NCBI GenBank assembly: GCA_001436895.1
Contig: JQAY01000011.1
Coordinates: 534 to 64,533, forward strand
Direction of reading: 5' to 3'
Origin: Weissella confusa
GTDB taxonomy: Bacteria > Bacillota > Bacilli > Lactobacillales > Lactobacillaceae
DNA: 64,000 bases
Shown: positions 18,668-27,206 of the stretch, one piece after another
How positions within the stretch are numbered: position 1 is the first letter of the stretch
Layout: each line of letters starts with the position of its first letter
Position numbers and translations under genes: made by a program
Notes under the pieces: generated by a model
Told to the model about the DNA's origin: nothing
What the model saw: only the letters and a program-made list of their open reading frames with translations
Database searches by the model: none

Positions 18668-19051
18668 ATGGCATCATCAGAAGGTAAGGAGATTATGGGG
18701 CGAAACATTAAGCGCCTAATCAAGCAACGAGAAATTACAGCGGCCCGTTTGGCTGAAATCGTTGGTGTGTCAACGGCAACAATTTCTGACTGGTCAAACG
18801 GTAAGACGTACCCACGCATCGATAAGATTGAAGCAATGGCTGAATACTTTGGTGTGTCAAAGTCAGACCTAGTCGAAGACCCAGATAAGGTTTCAACGGC
18901 CGTTGCAACTGATGAACCAGTTTTGATGGCAGCACACTGGGGCTTGGATATTTCAGGGCTACCAGACGAAGATCGTCACCGTGTTATCGACCGTGCCAAA
19001 GCGTATATTGAAGGATTGATTGCTGACTACGAGGATCGCAATGCGAAGTAA
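18668..19051 (+). CDS. XRE family transcriptional regulator
   Basis: 127 aa. An N-terminal helix-turn-helix of the XRE/Cro-CI type covers about residues 8-62, with LAEIVGVSTATISDWSNGK as the recognition unit. The rest is acidic and helical, with no enzyme motif. I chose ATG 18668 (AAAGGTG site); the GTG 9 bp upstream is too close. It overlaps the ImmA-like gene by 11 bp. This is the repressor/metalloprotease layout of phage and ICE control pairs, in which the protease inactivates the repressor. No other phage gene is nearby. It may bind the TTAGGTTT(T)AA repeats found on both sides of the cluster. Confidence 0.88.
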   Translation: MASSEGKEIMGRNIKRLIKQREITAARLAEIVGVSTATISDWSNGKTYPRIDKIEAMAEYFGVSKSDLVEDPDKVSTAVATDEPVLMAAHWGLDISGLPDEDRHRVIDRAKAYIEGLIADYEDRNAK

Positions 19052-19499
19052 TGATTACGATGATCTATTAATGCGCGTAGAGGATGATTTAACGCAACAC
19101 GGGTTAGAACCTATCATTCTAGATACGATGCCATTAAAAGAAAATTCGGGATTAGACGGTGTTGCCTACCTAAAGGGGAACAAGGTCTATATCTTTATTG
19201 ATCGTGAATTAGATACGTTTGATAAAGCGCGTACGCTGGTCGAAGAGTATCATCACGCTATTTCTGACTTAGGGGACCACTTGGACTATGATGCTGTCCG
19301 TGCTCATAATAATGAGGTTAACGCACGTGAAGAAGTCATTGCCTACATGACTTCGGAGGAAGAGTTAATGCGTATTGCCCGTCAACACTCAGATGAGCCA
19401 TTTGCAGCTTGGATGTTAGAAGAACATTTGGGGTATCCAAGTGACTTTGCTGATGAGACGGTTAATTATTATCAGCGTCGTGGATTACTACCTGGCTAA
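19041..19499 (+). CDS. ImmA/IrrE-like metallopeptidase
   Basis: 152 aa. The candidate zinc motif is TLVEEYHHAISD (about residues 63-74), an EExxH version of the HExxH found in many Gram-positive phage-type ImmA proteins, followed by NEVNAREEVIAYM with a Glu that could be the third ligand. Relatives cleave or relieve a partner XRE repressor. It starts inside the end of the XRE gene (GAGGA site, 11-bp overlap), so the two are coupled. ATG 19041 is preferred over the longer frame from 19020, which lacks a good site. Confidence 0.72.
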   Translation: MRSNDYDDLLMRVEDDLTQHGLEPIILDTMPLKENSGLDGVAYLKGNKVYIFIDRELDTFDKARTLVEEYHHAISDLGDHLDYDAVRAHNNEVNAREEVIAYMTSEEELMRIARQHSDEPFAAWMLEEHLGYPSDFADETVNYYQRRGLLPG

Positions 19500-19522
19500 C
19501 ATGTTGAAAGAAGGAATCGATT

Positions 19523-19702
19523 ATGGCTTTACCATCTAACCAACGTAACGGTATGCATTTTCAATCAACACTATCAAATGTCTCAAAAGATAAGCAAAAA
19601 GCGGTTAAGTACGCCCAAAAGGGTGCGACTCGTCGAGACATGCTTGAGATTATTAATGCCTTTAATGCAGCCCACCCAATGGACCGTATTAGTTACCGTT
19701 AA
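19523..19702 (+). CDS. small hypothetical protein, 59 aa
   Basis: A short intact frame with a GAAAGAAGGA site, 23 bp after the ImmA-like gene. The product is basic and soluble (KDKQKAVKYAQKGATRRDML) with no recognisable domain. Its position in the XRE/ImmA transcript suggests co-expression. The promoter region of the next gene begins right after its stop. Confidence 0.65.
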   Translation: MALPSNQRNGMHFQSTLSNVSKDKQKAVKYAQKGATRRDMLEIINAFNAAHPMDRISYR

Positions 19703-19810
19703 TTAAAACCTAACTTTAGGGTTGAAATTAGTTAAAACCTAATATATAATAAATTATGTCCTAAGCGATAGACGTTTAGGACTTTAATTAACAATGACAG
19801 TTAGGTTTAA
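19703..19810 (+). promoter_or_regulatory. promoter flanked by repeated operator-like sites
   Basis: TTGAAA (19722-19727), 17 bp, TATAAT (19745-19750) is a near-consensus promoter. TTAAAACCTAA occurs at 19703-19713 and again at 19732-19742, inside the spacer. The reversed core TTAGGTTTAA follows at 19801-19810. A 10-bp inverted repeat, GTCCTAAGCG/CGTTTAGGAC (19758-19782), lies in the leader. The promoter should drive the 70-aa membrane protein gene and be repressible by whatever binds these sites. Confidence 0.65.
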
Positions 19811-19832
19811 ATTAATCGTGGGAGGTAATGTT

Positions 19833-20045
19833 ATGATTGCAGCATGGAATGGAGTATTTGTTTTGGGGATTTTGATGGCGATTGCATGGTTGATCTTAGT
19901 AACGTTAGCAACTGCGATTGATTTCATTTGGGATTTGCGTGGTGTGCACGTGCTACGAGGATTGGGGCGTGTGGCGCGTTATGCATTAGCTCGTTTAAGT
20001 GGTGCGAACGCTAGTCAAGCACACCGAATTGTTTTACAAAAATAA
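19833..20045 (+). CDS. small membrane protein, 70 aa
   Basis: An N-terminal hydrophobic helix (about residues 6-30, GVFVLGILMAIAWLILVTLA) is followed by a basic C-terminal part, so it is a one-helix membrane protein of unknown function. I chose ATG 19833 because GGGAGG lies 8 nt upstream. It has its own strong promoter with operator-like repeats matching one near the XRE gene, which suggests it is a regulated output of that regulator pair. Confidence 0.65.
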   Translation: MIAAWNGVFVLGILMAIAWLILVTLATAIDFIWDLRGVHVLRGLGRVARYALARLSGANASQAHRIVLQK

Positions 20046-20056
20046 GCAACGTTTCT

Positions 20057-20095
20057 AACGCATCTGGTTCAGTGAGGCCGGGTGCGTTTTGTTTT
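20057..20095 (+). terminator. terminator after small membrane protein gene
   Basis: AACGCATCTGG pairs with CCGGGTGCGTT (two G-T pairs) and is followed by TTGTTTTG. Confidence 0.75.
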
Positions 20096-20210
20096 GGGAT
20101 ACTCTACAATAAAAATTCACATTTTCTGGAATTTCGTCATAAATTAAGCCAAATAAATCAAAAATGTCTTGCTATTCTTTTACAAGAGAGAAATGGAAGG
20201 CATGAATGTT

Positions 20211-20942
20211 ATGAAAAAGTGGCAAAAGGTTGGTATGGCAGTTGTGACATTTATTGTCGCACTAGGCATGCAAGTAACAGCATACGGGGAAGAGACGAAA
20301 GTGTTTGATACAAACGCACAAACGTCTGCTGTACCAATGGCGGATACGCCTGATAATGAAGAAATGTATACGGCATACACGACCGCATTGGGGAAGGTCG
20401 ATAGTATGCGCGATCGCTTTAAGGCACAAGCTGATGTCGTAGATGCTTTGAAGAAGGCAACCCATCAATTGAGCGATCACCAAGGACAAATGGCACAAGG
20501 TTTGTTGTCTCTAGAACAAGCCGCCTACCAATATGTCGCTGATTACATCTTTTTGATTCACGAGATTCGTTTGCTAACGATTTTTGATAACGACCGTGAT
20601 GGTTGGGAAGATCGTTTGAAGAGTGAAGAAGATCAATTGCAAGAAAACTTGCACGAATTCCAATCGTTGAACGACCCATTTACGTTGCAACAAATGATTG
20701 GTATGGCAGACTTCGATTTGATTAGCGAAGCTTTGTCAGAGGAAGAGGTTGTGAAGGCCTCTTCAATTTCATTGGCTAGCCGTGACGAACGTTCATTAAT
20801 TGATATGACGGGGACATGGTTTTCAGTCATTGGAACGGTGACATTGCTTGTTATTTTGACGTTGATTGAATTGCACACGAGCTTCATGTCAACGACGTTC
20901 CGCCGTACAAAGCGACGTCTTGTAAATTCTATGAAAAAGTAA
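20211..20942 (+). CDS. secreted or membrane-anchored hypothetical protein
   Basis: 243 aa. The N-terminal signal peptide (KKWQKVGMAVVTFIVALGMQ, cleavage likely after AYG near residue 24) leads to an acidic, helical extracellular region (about 25-200). One C-terminal membrane helix (about 203-222) and a basic tail (RRTKRRLVNSMKK) follow, so it is a type I membrane protein facing outward. The family is not recognised. GGAAGG lies 10 nt before ATG 20211; the upstream in-frame starts lack a site. It is a single gene with its own terminator. Confidence 0.75.
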   Translation: MKKWQKVGMAVVTFIVALGMQVTAYGEETKVFDTNAQTSAVPMADTPDNEEMYTAYTTALGKVDSMRDRFKAQADVVDALKKATHQLSDHQGQMAQGLLSLEQAAYQYVADYIFLIHEIRLLTIFDNDRDGWEDRLKSEEDQLQENLHEFQSLNDPFTLQQMIGMADFDLISEALSEEEVVKASSISLASRDERSLIDMTGTWFSVIGTVTLLVILTLIELHTSFMSTTFRRTKRRLVNSMKK

Positions 20943-20944
20943 CA

Positions 20945-20977
20945 AATGCCCAGGAACGAATCCTGGGCATTTTTGTT
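20945..20977 (+). terminator. terminator after secreted hypothetical gene
   Basis: AATGCCCAGGA/TCCTGGGCATT stem with a 5-nt loop and a T-run. Confidence 0.9.
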
Positions 20978-21082
20978 CTTAATCAAAGCAAAAGTGAGCT
21001 TTTTTTAAGCTAGTGGCGTATAATAGATATATCGATTGGTTGGGAGTTTTGATTTATTTCAGGACAAAAGATCGACTCGGTT

Positions 21083-21107
21083 CGTAACAAATTTCATATT
21101 TGTTGCG
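21083..21107 (+). promoter_or_regulatory. inverted repeat upstream of gap promoter
   Basis: CGTAACAAAT and ATTTGTTGCG form a 10-bp stem (one T-G pair) with a TTCAT loop. It lies about 50 bp before the gap -35 box. There is no T-run after it, so an operator or a leader element of an upstream TATAAT (21019-21024) is more likely than a terminator. The binding protein is unknown. Confidence 0.4.
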
Positions 21108-21134
21108 ATGTTGAAAGCGCGTTGTTACAACTGT

Positions 21135-21185
21135 TTGCGAAACTTTATACAAAGTCGTATAATAGACAACGTAAAAACGTTTACA
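21135..21185 (+). promoter_or_regulatory. gap promoter with downstream cre-like site
   Basis: TTGCGA (21135-21140), 17 bp, TATAAT (21158-21163). TAAAAACGTTTACA (21172-21185) matches the cre consensus with one mismatch (position 2) and lies just after the likely transcription start, so CcpA could affect gap expression. Confidence 0.6.
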
Positions 21186-21211
21186 AAGAATTTCTGGGAG
21201 GAATCTTAATA

Positions 21212-22222
21212 ATGACTGTTAAGATTGGTATCAACGGTTTCGGCCGTATTGGTCGTTTGGCCTTCCGTCGCATCCTTGAGTTGAAGGATACTGCGGACGA
21301 CATCGAAGTTGTTGCAATTAACGATTTGACTAACCCTGCTATGTTGGCATACTTGTTGAAGTATGACTCAACGCACGGTACTTTGAACGCTGAAGTTTCA
21401 GCTGACGAAGAAGGTATCATCGTTGATGGTAAGAAGATCCGCGTTTACGCTGAGCGTAACGCAGCTGACTTGAAGTGGGTTGCAAACGATGGTGTTGAAA
21501 TCGTTTTGGAGTCTACTGGATTCTACACTTCAGCAGAAAAGTCACAAGCTCACTTGGATGCAGGTGCAAAGAAGGTCTTGATCTCAGCTCCAGCTGGAAA
21601 CATCCCAACGGTTGTTTACGGAGTTAACCAAGACACTTTGACTTCAGATGATCACATCGTATCAGCTGGTTCATGCACGACGCAATCATTGGCTCCATTG
21701 GCTAACGCATTGGACAAGGAATTTGGTATCGAGATCGGTTTGATGACGACGGTTCACGCCTTCACTTCAACGCAAATGATCTTGGACGGTCCTAAGGGAT
21801 CAAAGTTCCGTTCAAACCGTACTGCTTCAGCAAACACGATTCCTCACTCAACTGGTGCCGCTAAGGCTATCGGTTTGGTTGTTCCTTCTGTTGCTGGTAA
21901 GTTGGACGGTCACGCACAACGTGTTGGTGTTGTTGACGGTTCTGTTACTGAGTTGACGACTGTATTGTCAAAGACTGTAACTGCCGAAGAAGTTAACAAC
22001 GCTGTTAAGAAGTATGTCAACGACTCATTTGGTGTAAACGAAGACGAAATCGTTTCATCAGACATCATCGGCGACACGCACGGTGCTGTATTTGACCCAA
22101 CTTTGACTAAGGTCATCACTGTTGGTGACAAGCAATTGGTTCAAACTGCTGCATGGTACGACAACGAATACGGTTTCACTTCAAACATGATCCGTACGTT
22201 GTTGCACTTGGCAACTCTCTAA
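21212..22222 (+). CDS. gap: glyceraldehyde-3-phosphate dehydrogenase
   Basis: 336 aa, the normal length. It oxidises glyceraldehyde-3-phosphate to 1,3-bisphosphoglycerate with NAD in glycolysis. The N-terminal NAD fold is [12 protein letters not shown], and the catalytic Cys is in [12 protein letters not shown] near residue 155. The usual SCTTNC core is SCTTQS here, with the nucleophile kept. I chose ATG 21212 after GGGAGG; upstream residues in frame are not part of the family. Strong codon bias indicates high expression. pgk follows after a terminator, so the two genes may be separately transcribed. Confidence 0.96.
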   Translation: MTVKIGINGFGRIGRLAFRRILELKDTADDIEVVAINDLTNPAMLAYLLKYDSTHGTLNAEVSADEEGIIVDGKKIRVYAERNAADLKWVANDGVEIVLESTGFYTSAEKSQAHLDAGAKKVLISAPAGNIPTVVYGVNQDTLTSDDHIVSAGSCTTQSLAPLANALDKEFGIEIGLMTTVHAFTSTQMILDGPKGSKFRSNRTASANTIPHSTGAAKAIGLVVPSVAGKLDGHAQRVGVVDGSVTELTTVLSKTVTAEEVNNAVKKYVNDSFGVNEDEIVSSDIIGDTHGAVFDPTLTKVITVGDKQLVQTAAWYDNEYGFTSNMIRTLLHLATL

Positions 22223-22247
22223 TTGCTAGTTTCTAGTAGATAGAGTA

Positions 22248-22286
22248 AAAACAGGTGGTTTAGACATTCTGAACCACCTGTTTTTT
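22248..22286 (+). terminator. terminator between gap and pgk
   Basis: AAAACAGGTGGTT/AACCACCTG stem followed by six Ts. A TATAAT at 22289-22294 directly after it is probably the pgk -10; no convincing -35 was found. Confidence 0.85.
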
Positions 22287-22348
22287 GATATAATATAGTT
22301 ATTGATTTTTATTAAAAGCAATCACACACAGAAAGAAGGACTTTTGCA

Positions 22349-23572
22349 ATGGCTAAGTTGACTGTTGAAGACTTGGAATTGAAGGGTAAGAAGGTTTTGA
22401 TGCGTGTTGACTTTAACGTTCCTTTGAAGGAAGAGAACGGTGAAGTTGTTGTCTCAAACGACAACCGTATCGTGGCTGCATTGCCAACTATTAAGTACGT
22501 TTTGGATAACGGCGGACGCGCTATCTTGTTCTCACACTTGGGACGTATCAAGAGTGAAGATGACAAGAAGGGCTTGTCAATGAAGCCTGTTGCACAACGT
22601 TTGGCTGACTTGTTGGGTCAACCTGTTACTTTCGTTCCTGCTACTGAAGGTAAGGAATTGGAAGACGCAATCGCTGGTTTGGAAGATGGTCAAGTTTTGA
22701 TCTTCGAGAACACGCGTTTCGAAGACGTTGTTAACGGTGAAGAAGTTAAGCGCGAGTCAAAGAACGATCCTGAGCTTGGTAAGTACTGGGCTTCATTGGG
22801 TGACGTCTTTGTTAACGATGCCTTTGGTACGGCTCACCGTGCCCACGCTTCAAACGTTGGTATCGCTTCAAACATCGCACAAACGGCTGCTGGATTCTTG
22901 ATGGAAAAGGAAATCAAGTTCTTGGGTGGTGCCGTTGAAAAACCAGAGCGTCCATTCGTTGCTATCATCGGTGGTGCTAAGGTTTCAGACAAGATCACGA
23001 TTATCGAGAACTTGTTGAAGAAGGCTGACAAGGTTATCGTTGGTGGTGGAATGGCATTTACGTTCGACGCAGCTAACGGTAAGGCTATCGGTAACTCATT
23101 GTTTGAAGAAGACAAGGTTGCCTTGGCTAAGCAATTGATCGAAGAAGCTGGCGACAAGTTGGTATTGCCTGTTGACGCCGTTGCAGCTGACAAGTTTGCT
23201 AACGATGCTGACACGTACATTGCTGAAGATGGTATCAAGGACGGTTACATGGGTCTTGATGCTGGTCCTAAGTCAATCGAATTGTTCAAGTCAGTTTTGT
23301 CAGACGCAAAGACTGTTGTTTGGAACGGACCTATGGGTGTGTTCGAAATGCCTAACTTTGCTAAGGGAACTTTGGCTATCGGTGAAGAATTGGTTAAGGT
23401 AACTAAGGAGAACGGTGCAACGACTATCGTTGGTGGTGGTGACTCAACTGCCGCTGTTCAACAACTTGGTGTTGCTGACCAATTGAGCCACATCTCAACT
23501 GGTGGTGGTGCTTCATTGGAGTACTTGGAAGGTAAGACTTTGCCAGGTATCGCAGCTATTTCTGAAAAGTAA
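22349..23572 (+). CDS. pgk: phosphoglycerate kinase
   Basis: 407 aa, full length. It transfers phosphate from 1,3-bisphosphoglycerate to ADP in glycolysis. The N-terminal signature [11 protein letters not shown] lies near residues 15-25. HLGR, GAKVSDK near 210 and the nucleotide-binding GGGDSTAAV near 370 follow in order. GAAGGAC precedes the ATG. Strong TTG/GGT codon bias fits high expression. Confidence 0.97.
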   Translation: MAKLTVEDLELKGKKVLMRVDFNVPLKEENGEVVVSNDNRIVAALPTIKYVLDNGGRAILFSHLGRIKSEDDKKGLSMKPVAQRLADLLGQPVTFVPATEGKELEDAIAGLEDGQVLIFENTRFEDVVNGEEVKRESKNDPELGKYWASLGDVFVNDAFGTAHRAHASNVGIASNIAQTAAGFLMEKEIKFLGGAVEKPERPFVAIIGGAKVSDKITIIENLLKKADKVIVGGGMAFTFDAANGKAIGNSLFEEDKVALAKQLIEEAGDKLVLPVDAVAADKFANDADTYIAEDGIKDGYMGLDAGPKSIELFKSVLSDAKTVVWNGPMGVFEMPNFAKGTLAIGEELVKVTKENGATTIVGGGDSTAAVQQLGVADQLSHISTGGGASLEYLEGKTLPGIAAISEK

Positions 23573-23585
23573 TTAGTTGAATAAT

Positions 23586-23626
23586 AAAACCGCTTAATTC
23601 ACAACTTGTGGATTAAGCGGTTTTTT
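23586..23626 (+). terminator. terminator after pgk
   Basis: AAAACCGCTTAAT/ATTAAGCGGTTTTTT stem with flanking A and T runs; it may also serve the minus-strand DUF554 gene. Confidence 0.9.
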
Positions 23627-23630
23627 GTGT

Positions 23631-24368
23631 TTAATGAGTTAATACAGGTAGGATGTAGGTCATCCATAGCCAGCTAAGTGGCATGACGATGATCATTGAA
23701 GGAATCATATCTGCAGTGGGGAACATCTTAACTTTAATCATACGGAATCCCGTGGCTAACATTAGCACGCCACCAACGGCCTTAAAGTCCGTAATCATGG
23801 CTGGGTTCGTTAGTGGGTAAATGAACCCAGCTAGCAAGAATAGAATAAAGAAGAAAATAAATTGTGGTACGGCAATTACTGAGACCACAAAGCCAAGGTT
23901 GGCCGCAAAAATCGTTGCCGTGAAGAAATCCAAAATTGACTTAGAAATCAAAATTGTCGCATCACCAGTCATACCGTTAACCAAAGAACCATAGATACCA
24001 GTTCCTGAGGCGGTGAATAGGACGATAACTGTCAACAAGGTTGCCATGAATTCATTCTCAGGCATGCTTGATTTCATTGGAATCACACGAGCAATTTGAC
24101 GTTGCATAAAGCCAGCACCACGGTTAACCAGTTGACCAACGTGGAAAATCAACCCAAGTGATGTCCCGAGAATCAAAGCGAAGATGACCGGCGCCATGTT
24201 CTTAGTTGGCGCAATGGCGATGACACCCATTGTCATTGAGGCAACACCGAAAATCATGTTAATTTCATTTTTAAACTTGTCTGAAATGCGGTTACCGAAA
24301 AGGCCACCGACGATACCGCCCGCTAAAACGGACAAAGCATTAATAATAATACCAGTAGGCATATTCAT
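23631..24368 (-). CDS. DUF554 family membrane protein
   Basis: 245 aa with about seven hydrophobic segments. The N-terminal TGIIINALSVLAGGIVGGLF and the repeated Gly-rich helices are typical of the DUF554 (YqgA-like) family, whose transport or other function is not established. On the minus strand GGAGG lies 11 nt before ATG 24368, so the longer frame starting at 24437 is not preferred. It is divergent from a LysR regulator with about 115 bp between starts, a common regulator/target layout. Confidence 0.85.
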   Translation of the reverse strand: MNMPTGIIINALSVLAGGIVGGLFGNRISDKFKNEINMIFGVASMTMGVIAIAPTKNMAPVIFALILGTSLGLIFHVGQLVNRGAGFMQRQIARVIPMKSSMPENEFMATLLTVIVLFTASGTGIYGSLVNGMTGDATILISKSILDFFTATIFAANLGFVVSVIAVPQFIFFFILFLLAGFIYPLTNPAMITDFKAVGGVLMLATGFRMIKVKMFPTADMIPSMIIVMPLSWLWMTYILPVLTH

Positions 24369-24483
24369 ATTCTCTCTTACCTCCATAAAACGCGATATTT
24401 CTATCTTACGCTTGATAAGTAAACGCAACAAATCCAAAAATGTGATAAACTATTCCAAAGAGTAATATTTAAGAGGACGTATT

Positions 24484-25362
24484 ATGGATATCCATAAGTT
24501 TGAGGTATTTTTAGATTTGGCGAAAACGCTAAGCTATACCGAGACTGCCGAACGTTTATTCACGACGCAAGGTAACATCTCAAAACAAATCTTAGCGCTA
24601 GAAAAGGAATTGGATACGAAGCTGTTTGAGCGTAGTCACCGAACCATCAAGTTAACGGAGGCCGGGGGCATTACCGCTATTTATGCAGCTAAAATTATGT
24701 CCGAATATGATGCGATGTTGCGCACACTTAATCAGCACGCGGCAGAATCGGAGAATACACTAACGATTCATGCGATTCCATCAGTTTCTAATTACCGTGG
24801 GTTTGAGTTAATCGCCGCATTTCATCATAAGTATCCCGAAATATCACTGCACCTATCTGAAGTTGATCACGGCGTTATTACTCAGTCGTTGGACAATGGT
24901 AAGGCAGATGTGGTGTTTGGGCGTGACTTCGGTGATATTAATGAGAAGTACGAAACCATCGTCACAGATAAGGATCAGTTCGTTTGCGTTGTACCAAAAG
25001 ACCATCCTTTGGCTGATGCGACACAGGTTAAAATTAGCGATTTACAAGATGAAGAATTCTTGTTGCTTGGGCGTGAGACGACGATTTATAATCGCGTCAT
25101 GACGATGGCCCGTACCGCTGGGTTTGAGCCAAAGGTGGCGTATGAAGGGCAACGTATCGATATCATCTTAAATATGATCGCGAACGGTATGGGTGTCTCA
25201 ATCATGATGGAAAAGAGTGTCGATATGTCAGCTAATCCTGATATCATCAAGCGTCCGATTAACCTCAATGATGTGAGTCAATTAGCCTTTATGCGTAAGA
25301 ATACAGCACAACATTCAAAGGCAAGCGAGCTCTTCTGGGAGTTTGTTGGTCAGAACAAGTAA
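24484..25362 (+). CDS. LysR family transcriptional regulator
   Basis: 292 aa, the standard length. The N-terminal winged HTH (residues 1-60) contains SYTETAERLFTTQGNISKQI. The C-terminal substrate-binding fold spans about 90-290. AAGAGGAC precedes the ATG. It may control the divergent DUF554 gene. The effector is unknown. A terminator follows. Confidence 0.9.
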   Translation: MDIHKFEVFLDLAKTLSYTETAERLFTTQGNISKQILALEKELDTKLFERSHRTIKLTEAGGITAIYAAKIMSEYDAMLRTLNQHAAESENTLTIHAIPSVSNYRGFELIAAFHHKYPEISLHLSEVDHGVITQSLDNGKADVVFGRDFGDINEKYETIVTDKDQFVCVVPKDHPLADATQVKISDLQDEEFLLLGRETTIYNRVMTMARTAGFEPKVAYEGQRIDIILNMIANGMGVSIMMEKSVDMSANPDIIKRPINLNDVSQLAFMRKNTAQHSKASELFWEFVGQNK

Positions 25363-25370
25363 ACATAATC

Positions 25371-25399
25371 AAAGCTCATGGTGCGCCCATGAGCTTTTT
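25371..25399 (+). terminator. terminator after LysR gene
   Basis: AAAGCTCATGG/CCATGAGCTTTTTC stem with a short loop and Ts. Confidence 0.88.
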
Positions 25400-25460
25400 C
25401 TTTTATTATCCGAAAAAGGCGAGTAAACTAACGGTGTCTAACAGAACGTGAGGAATGATT

Positions 25461-27206
25461 ATGTTTCGAATAGGAAAACGATATTTACAACCCATTCCAG
25501 TCATACTGGCGGTGTTGTTTTTAATGGTTCAAGTATCGGCGGATTTGTCTTTGCCGACAATTACGTCGAACATTATTAATAAAGGAATTGCCCAAAACGA
25601 TATTGACTATATCTGGCGTATGGGTGACATCATGTTGTTGATTGCCATTGCCGGCTGGTCGGGTGCTGCTTTGAATGTGTTCTTTGCGGCGACTCAGAGT
25701 CAGCGTTTGGGGATGAAGTTGCGTAGTGCGTTATTCCGCAAGGTCACGTTTATGGATGCGAAAAACGTTGATAAGTTTGGAAATGCAACGTTGATTACGC
25801 GAACGACGAATGACGTCACGCAAATTCAGAACGTGTTCCAAACTGTCTTACGTATGATGCTGATGTCACCACTTTTGTTTGTGGGGGCATCCATCATGGC
25901 CTGGCGTTTGGACCACCGTTTAACGATGGTCTTCGCGGTCGCATTGCCTGTTTTGGCACTCGCTGCGTTTATCAATATGCGCATTTCAGTTCCTCGTTTT
26001 AAGACGATGCAAAAGAAGGTTGATAAAATCAATCTGATTTTCCAGCAGGGACTGACAGGTGTGCGTGTTATTCGTGCGTTTGATCGTGATGACTACGAGG
26101 TTGATAAGTTTAAAGAGGCGAACTATGACTTGACGCACACGGCGCGTGTCGTCTTCACAACAGTAGCGATGATGATGCCAGTGATGACAATCATTTTGTC
26201 ATTCACCAACGTTGGGATTGTGTGGTTAGGTGCCAAGCTGATTGGCGCTGATCTGATGCCAATGGGAAACTTGGTGGCATTTTTGACGTATGCGACTCAA
26301 ATTTTGATGAGTTTCATGCAGCTATCAATGGTGATTGTCATGGTGCCACGTGCCCAAGCGTCAGCGGACCGTATTAATGAAGTATTGGACTCAGCCGACA
26401 CGATTACGGACGCTGATCAAACGGTGGCATTGCCTGATGGACCAGCATCATTGGCATTTAACGATGTGTCATATCGTTTTGAAGGTGCCGAACGCCCCGC
26501 TTTGAGTCATATCACTGCGCAGGCAACAGCAGGGCAAACAATGGCGATTATCGGTGGAACCGGTTCAGGAAAGTCGACGTTAGTTAATTTGATTCCGCGT
26601 TTGCTTGATGCAACTGCGGGTTACGTTGAACTATCAGGGGTTGATGTTAAAAAGCTGTCCCAACATGATTTGCACGAGGCAGTATCAATTACCCAGCAGA
26701 AAGCGACGTTATTCACGGGGACGGTTCGTTCAAATATGACGTTCGGGATGCCGTACGCGACGGACGAACAAATTTGGGATGCTCTGAAAATTGCGCAGGC
26801 GGATGATTTTATTCAAGAGCAAGGTGGCTTGGATATGACGGTTGAGCAAGGCGGGGCTAACTTCTCAGGAGGCCAGCGTCAACGTTTGGCGATTGCCCGT
26901 ACTTTGATTAAAGACGCCAAGGTTTATGTGTTTGATGATTCGTTCTCAGCGCTAGACTTTGCAACGGATGCACGTTTGCGAGCTGCTATTAATGCTGACG
27001 ACCGTTTGGCACCGGCTATTAAGGTCATTGTGGCGCAACGAATTGCGACGGTTATGAACGCTGACGTTATCGTGGTGCTAGACAATGGTGAATTGGCCGG
27101 CGTTGGTTCGCACGAAGAGTTGGCTAAGACTTGCCCAGCATATCAAGAAATCATGCGAAGCCAATTGTCTGAAGCAGATTTGAAGGAGGTGGGTGTCGAT
27201 GCGTAG
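25461..27206 (+). CDS. heterodimeric ABC exporter, degenerate-site subunit
   Basis: 581 aa: an exporter membrane domain (six helices, about residues 1-310) fused to an ATPase. Walker A is GGTGSGKST near residue 368; the signature is FSGGQRQR near 472. The Walker B region reads VYVFDDSFSALD, with Asp where the catalytic Glu normally sits. This is the degenerate subunit of a pair such as LmrC or BmrC; the partner next door supplies the Glu. I chose ATG 25461, 6 nt after GAGGA. It overlaps the partner gene by 8 bp. Likely substrates are drugs or lipids, unproven. Confidence 0.9.
   Translation: MFRIGKRYLQPIPVILAVLFLMVQVSADLSLPTITSNIINKGIAQNDIDYIWRMGDIMLLIAIAGWSGAALNVFFAATQSQRLGMKLRSALFRKVTFMDAKNVDKFGNATLITRTTNDVTQIQNVFQTVLRMMLMSPLLFVGASIMAWRLDHRLTMVFAVALPVLALAAFINMRISVPRFKTMQKKVDKINLIFQQGLTGVRVIRAFDRDDYEVDKFKEANYDLTHTARVVFTTVAMMMPVMTIILSFTNVGIVWLGAKLIGADLMPMGNLVAFLTYATQILMSFMQLSMVIVMVPRAQASADRINEVLDSADTITDADQTVALPDGPASLAFNDVSYRFEGAERPALSHITAQATAGQTMAIIGGTGSGKSTLVNLIPRLLDATAGYVELSGVDVKKLSQHDLHEAVSITQQKATLFTGTVRSNMTFGMPYATDEQIWDALKIAQADDFIQEQGGLDMTVEQGGANFSGGQRQRLAIARTLIKDAKVYVFDDSFSALDFATDARLRAAINADDRLAPAIKVIVAQRIATVMNADVIVVLDNGELAGVGSHEELAKTCPAYQEIMRSQLSEADLKEVGVDA

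Noticed and set aside
18442-20045. Possible prophage or integrative element beside tRNA-Arg
   Set aside because: XRE and ImmA-like genes are present, but there is no integrase, no duplicated tRNA end and no other phage gene.
22834-23238. 134-codon minus-strand frame inside pgk
   Set aside because: Antisense shadow caused by the strong codon bias of pgk; no start site or family resemblance.
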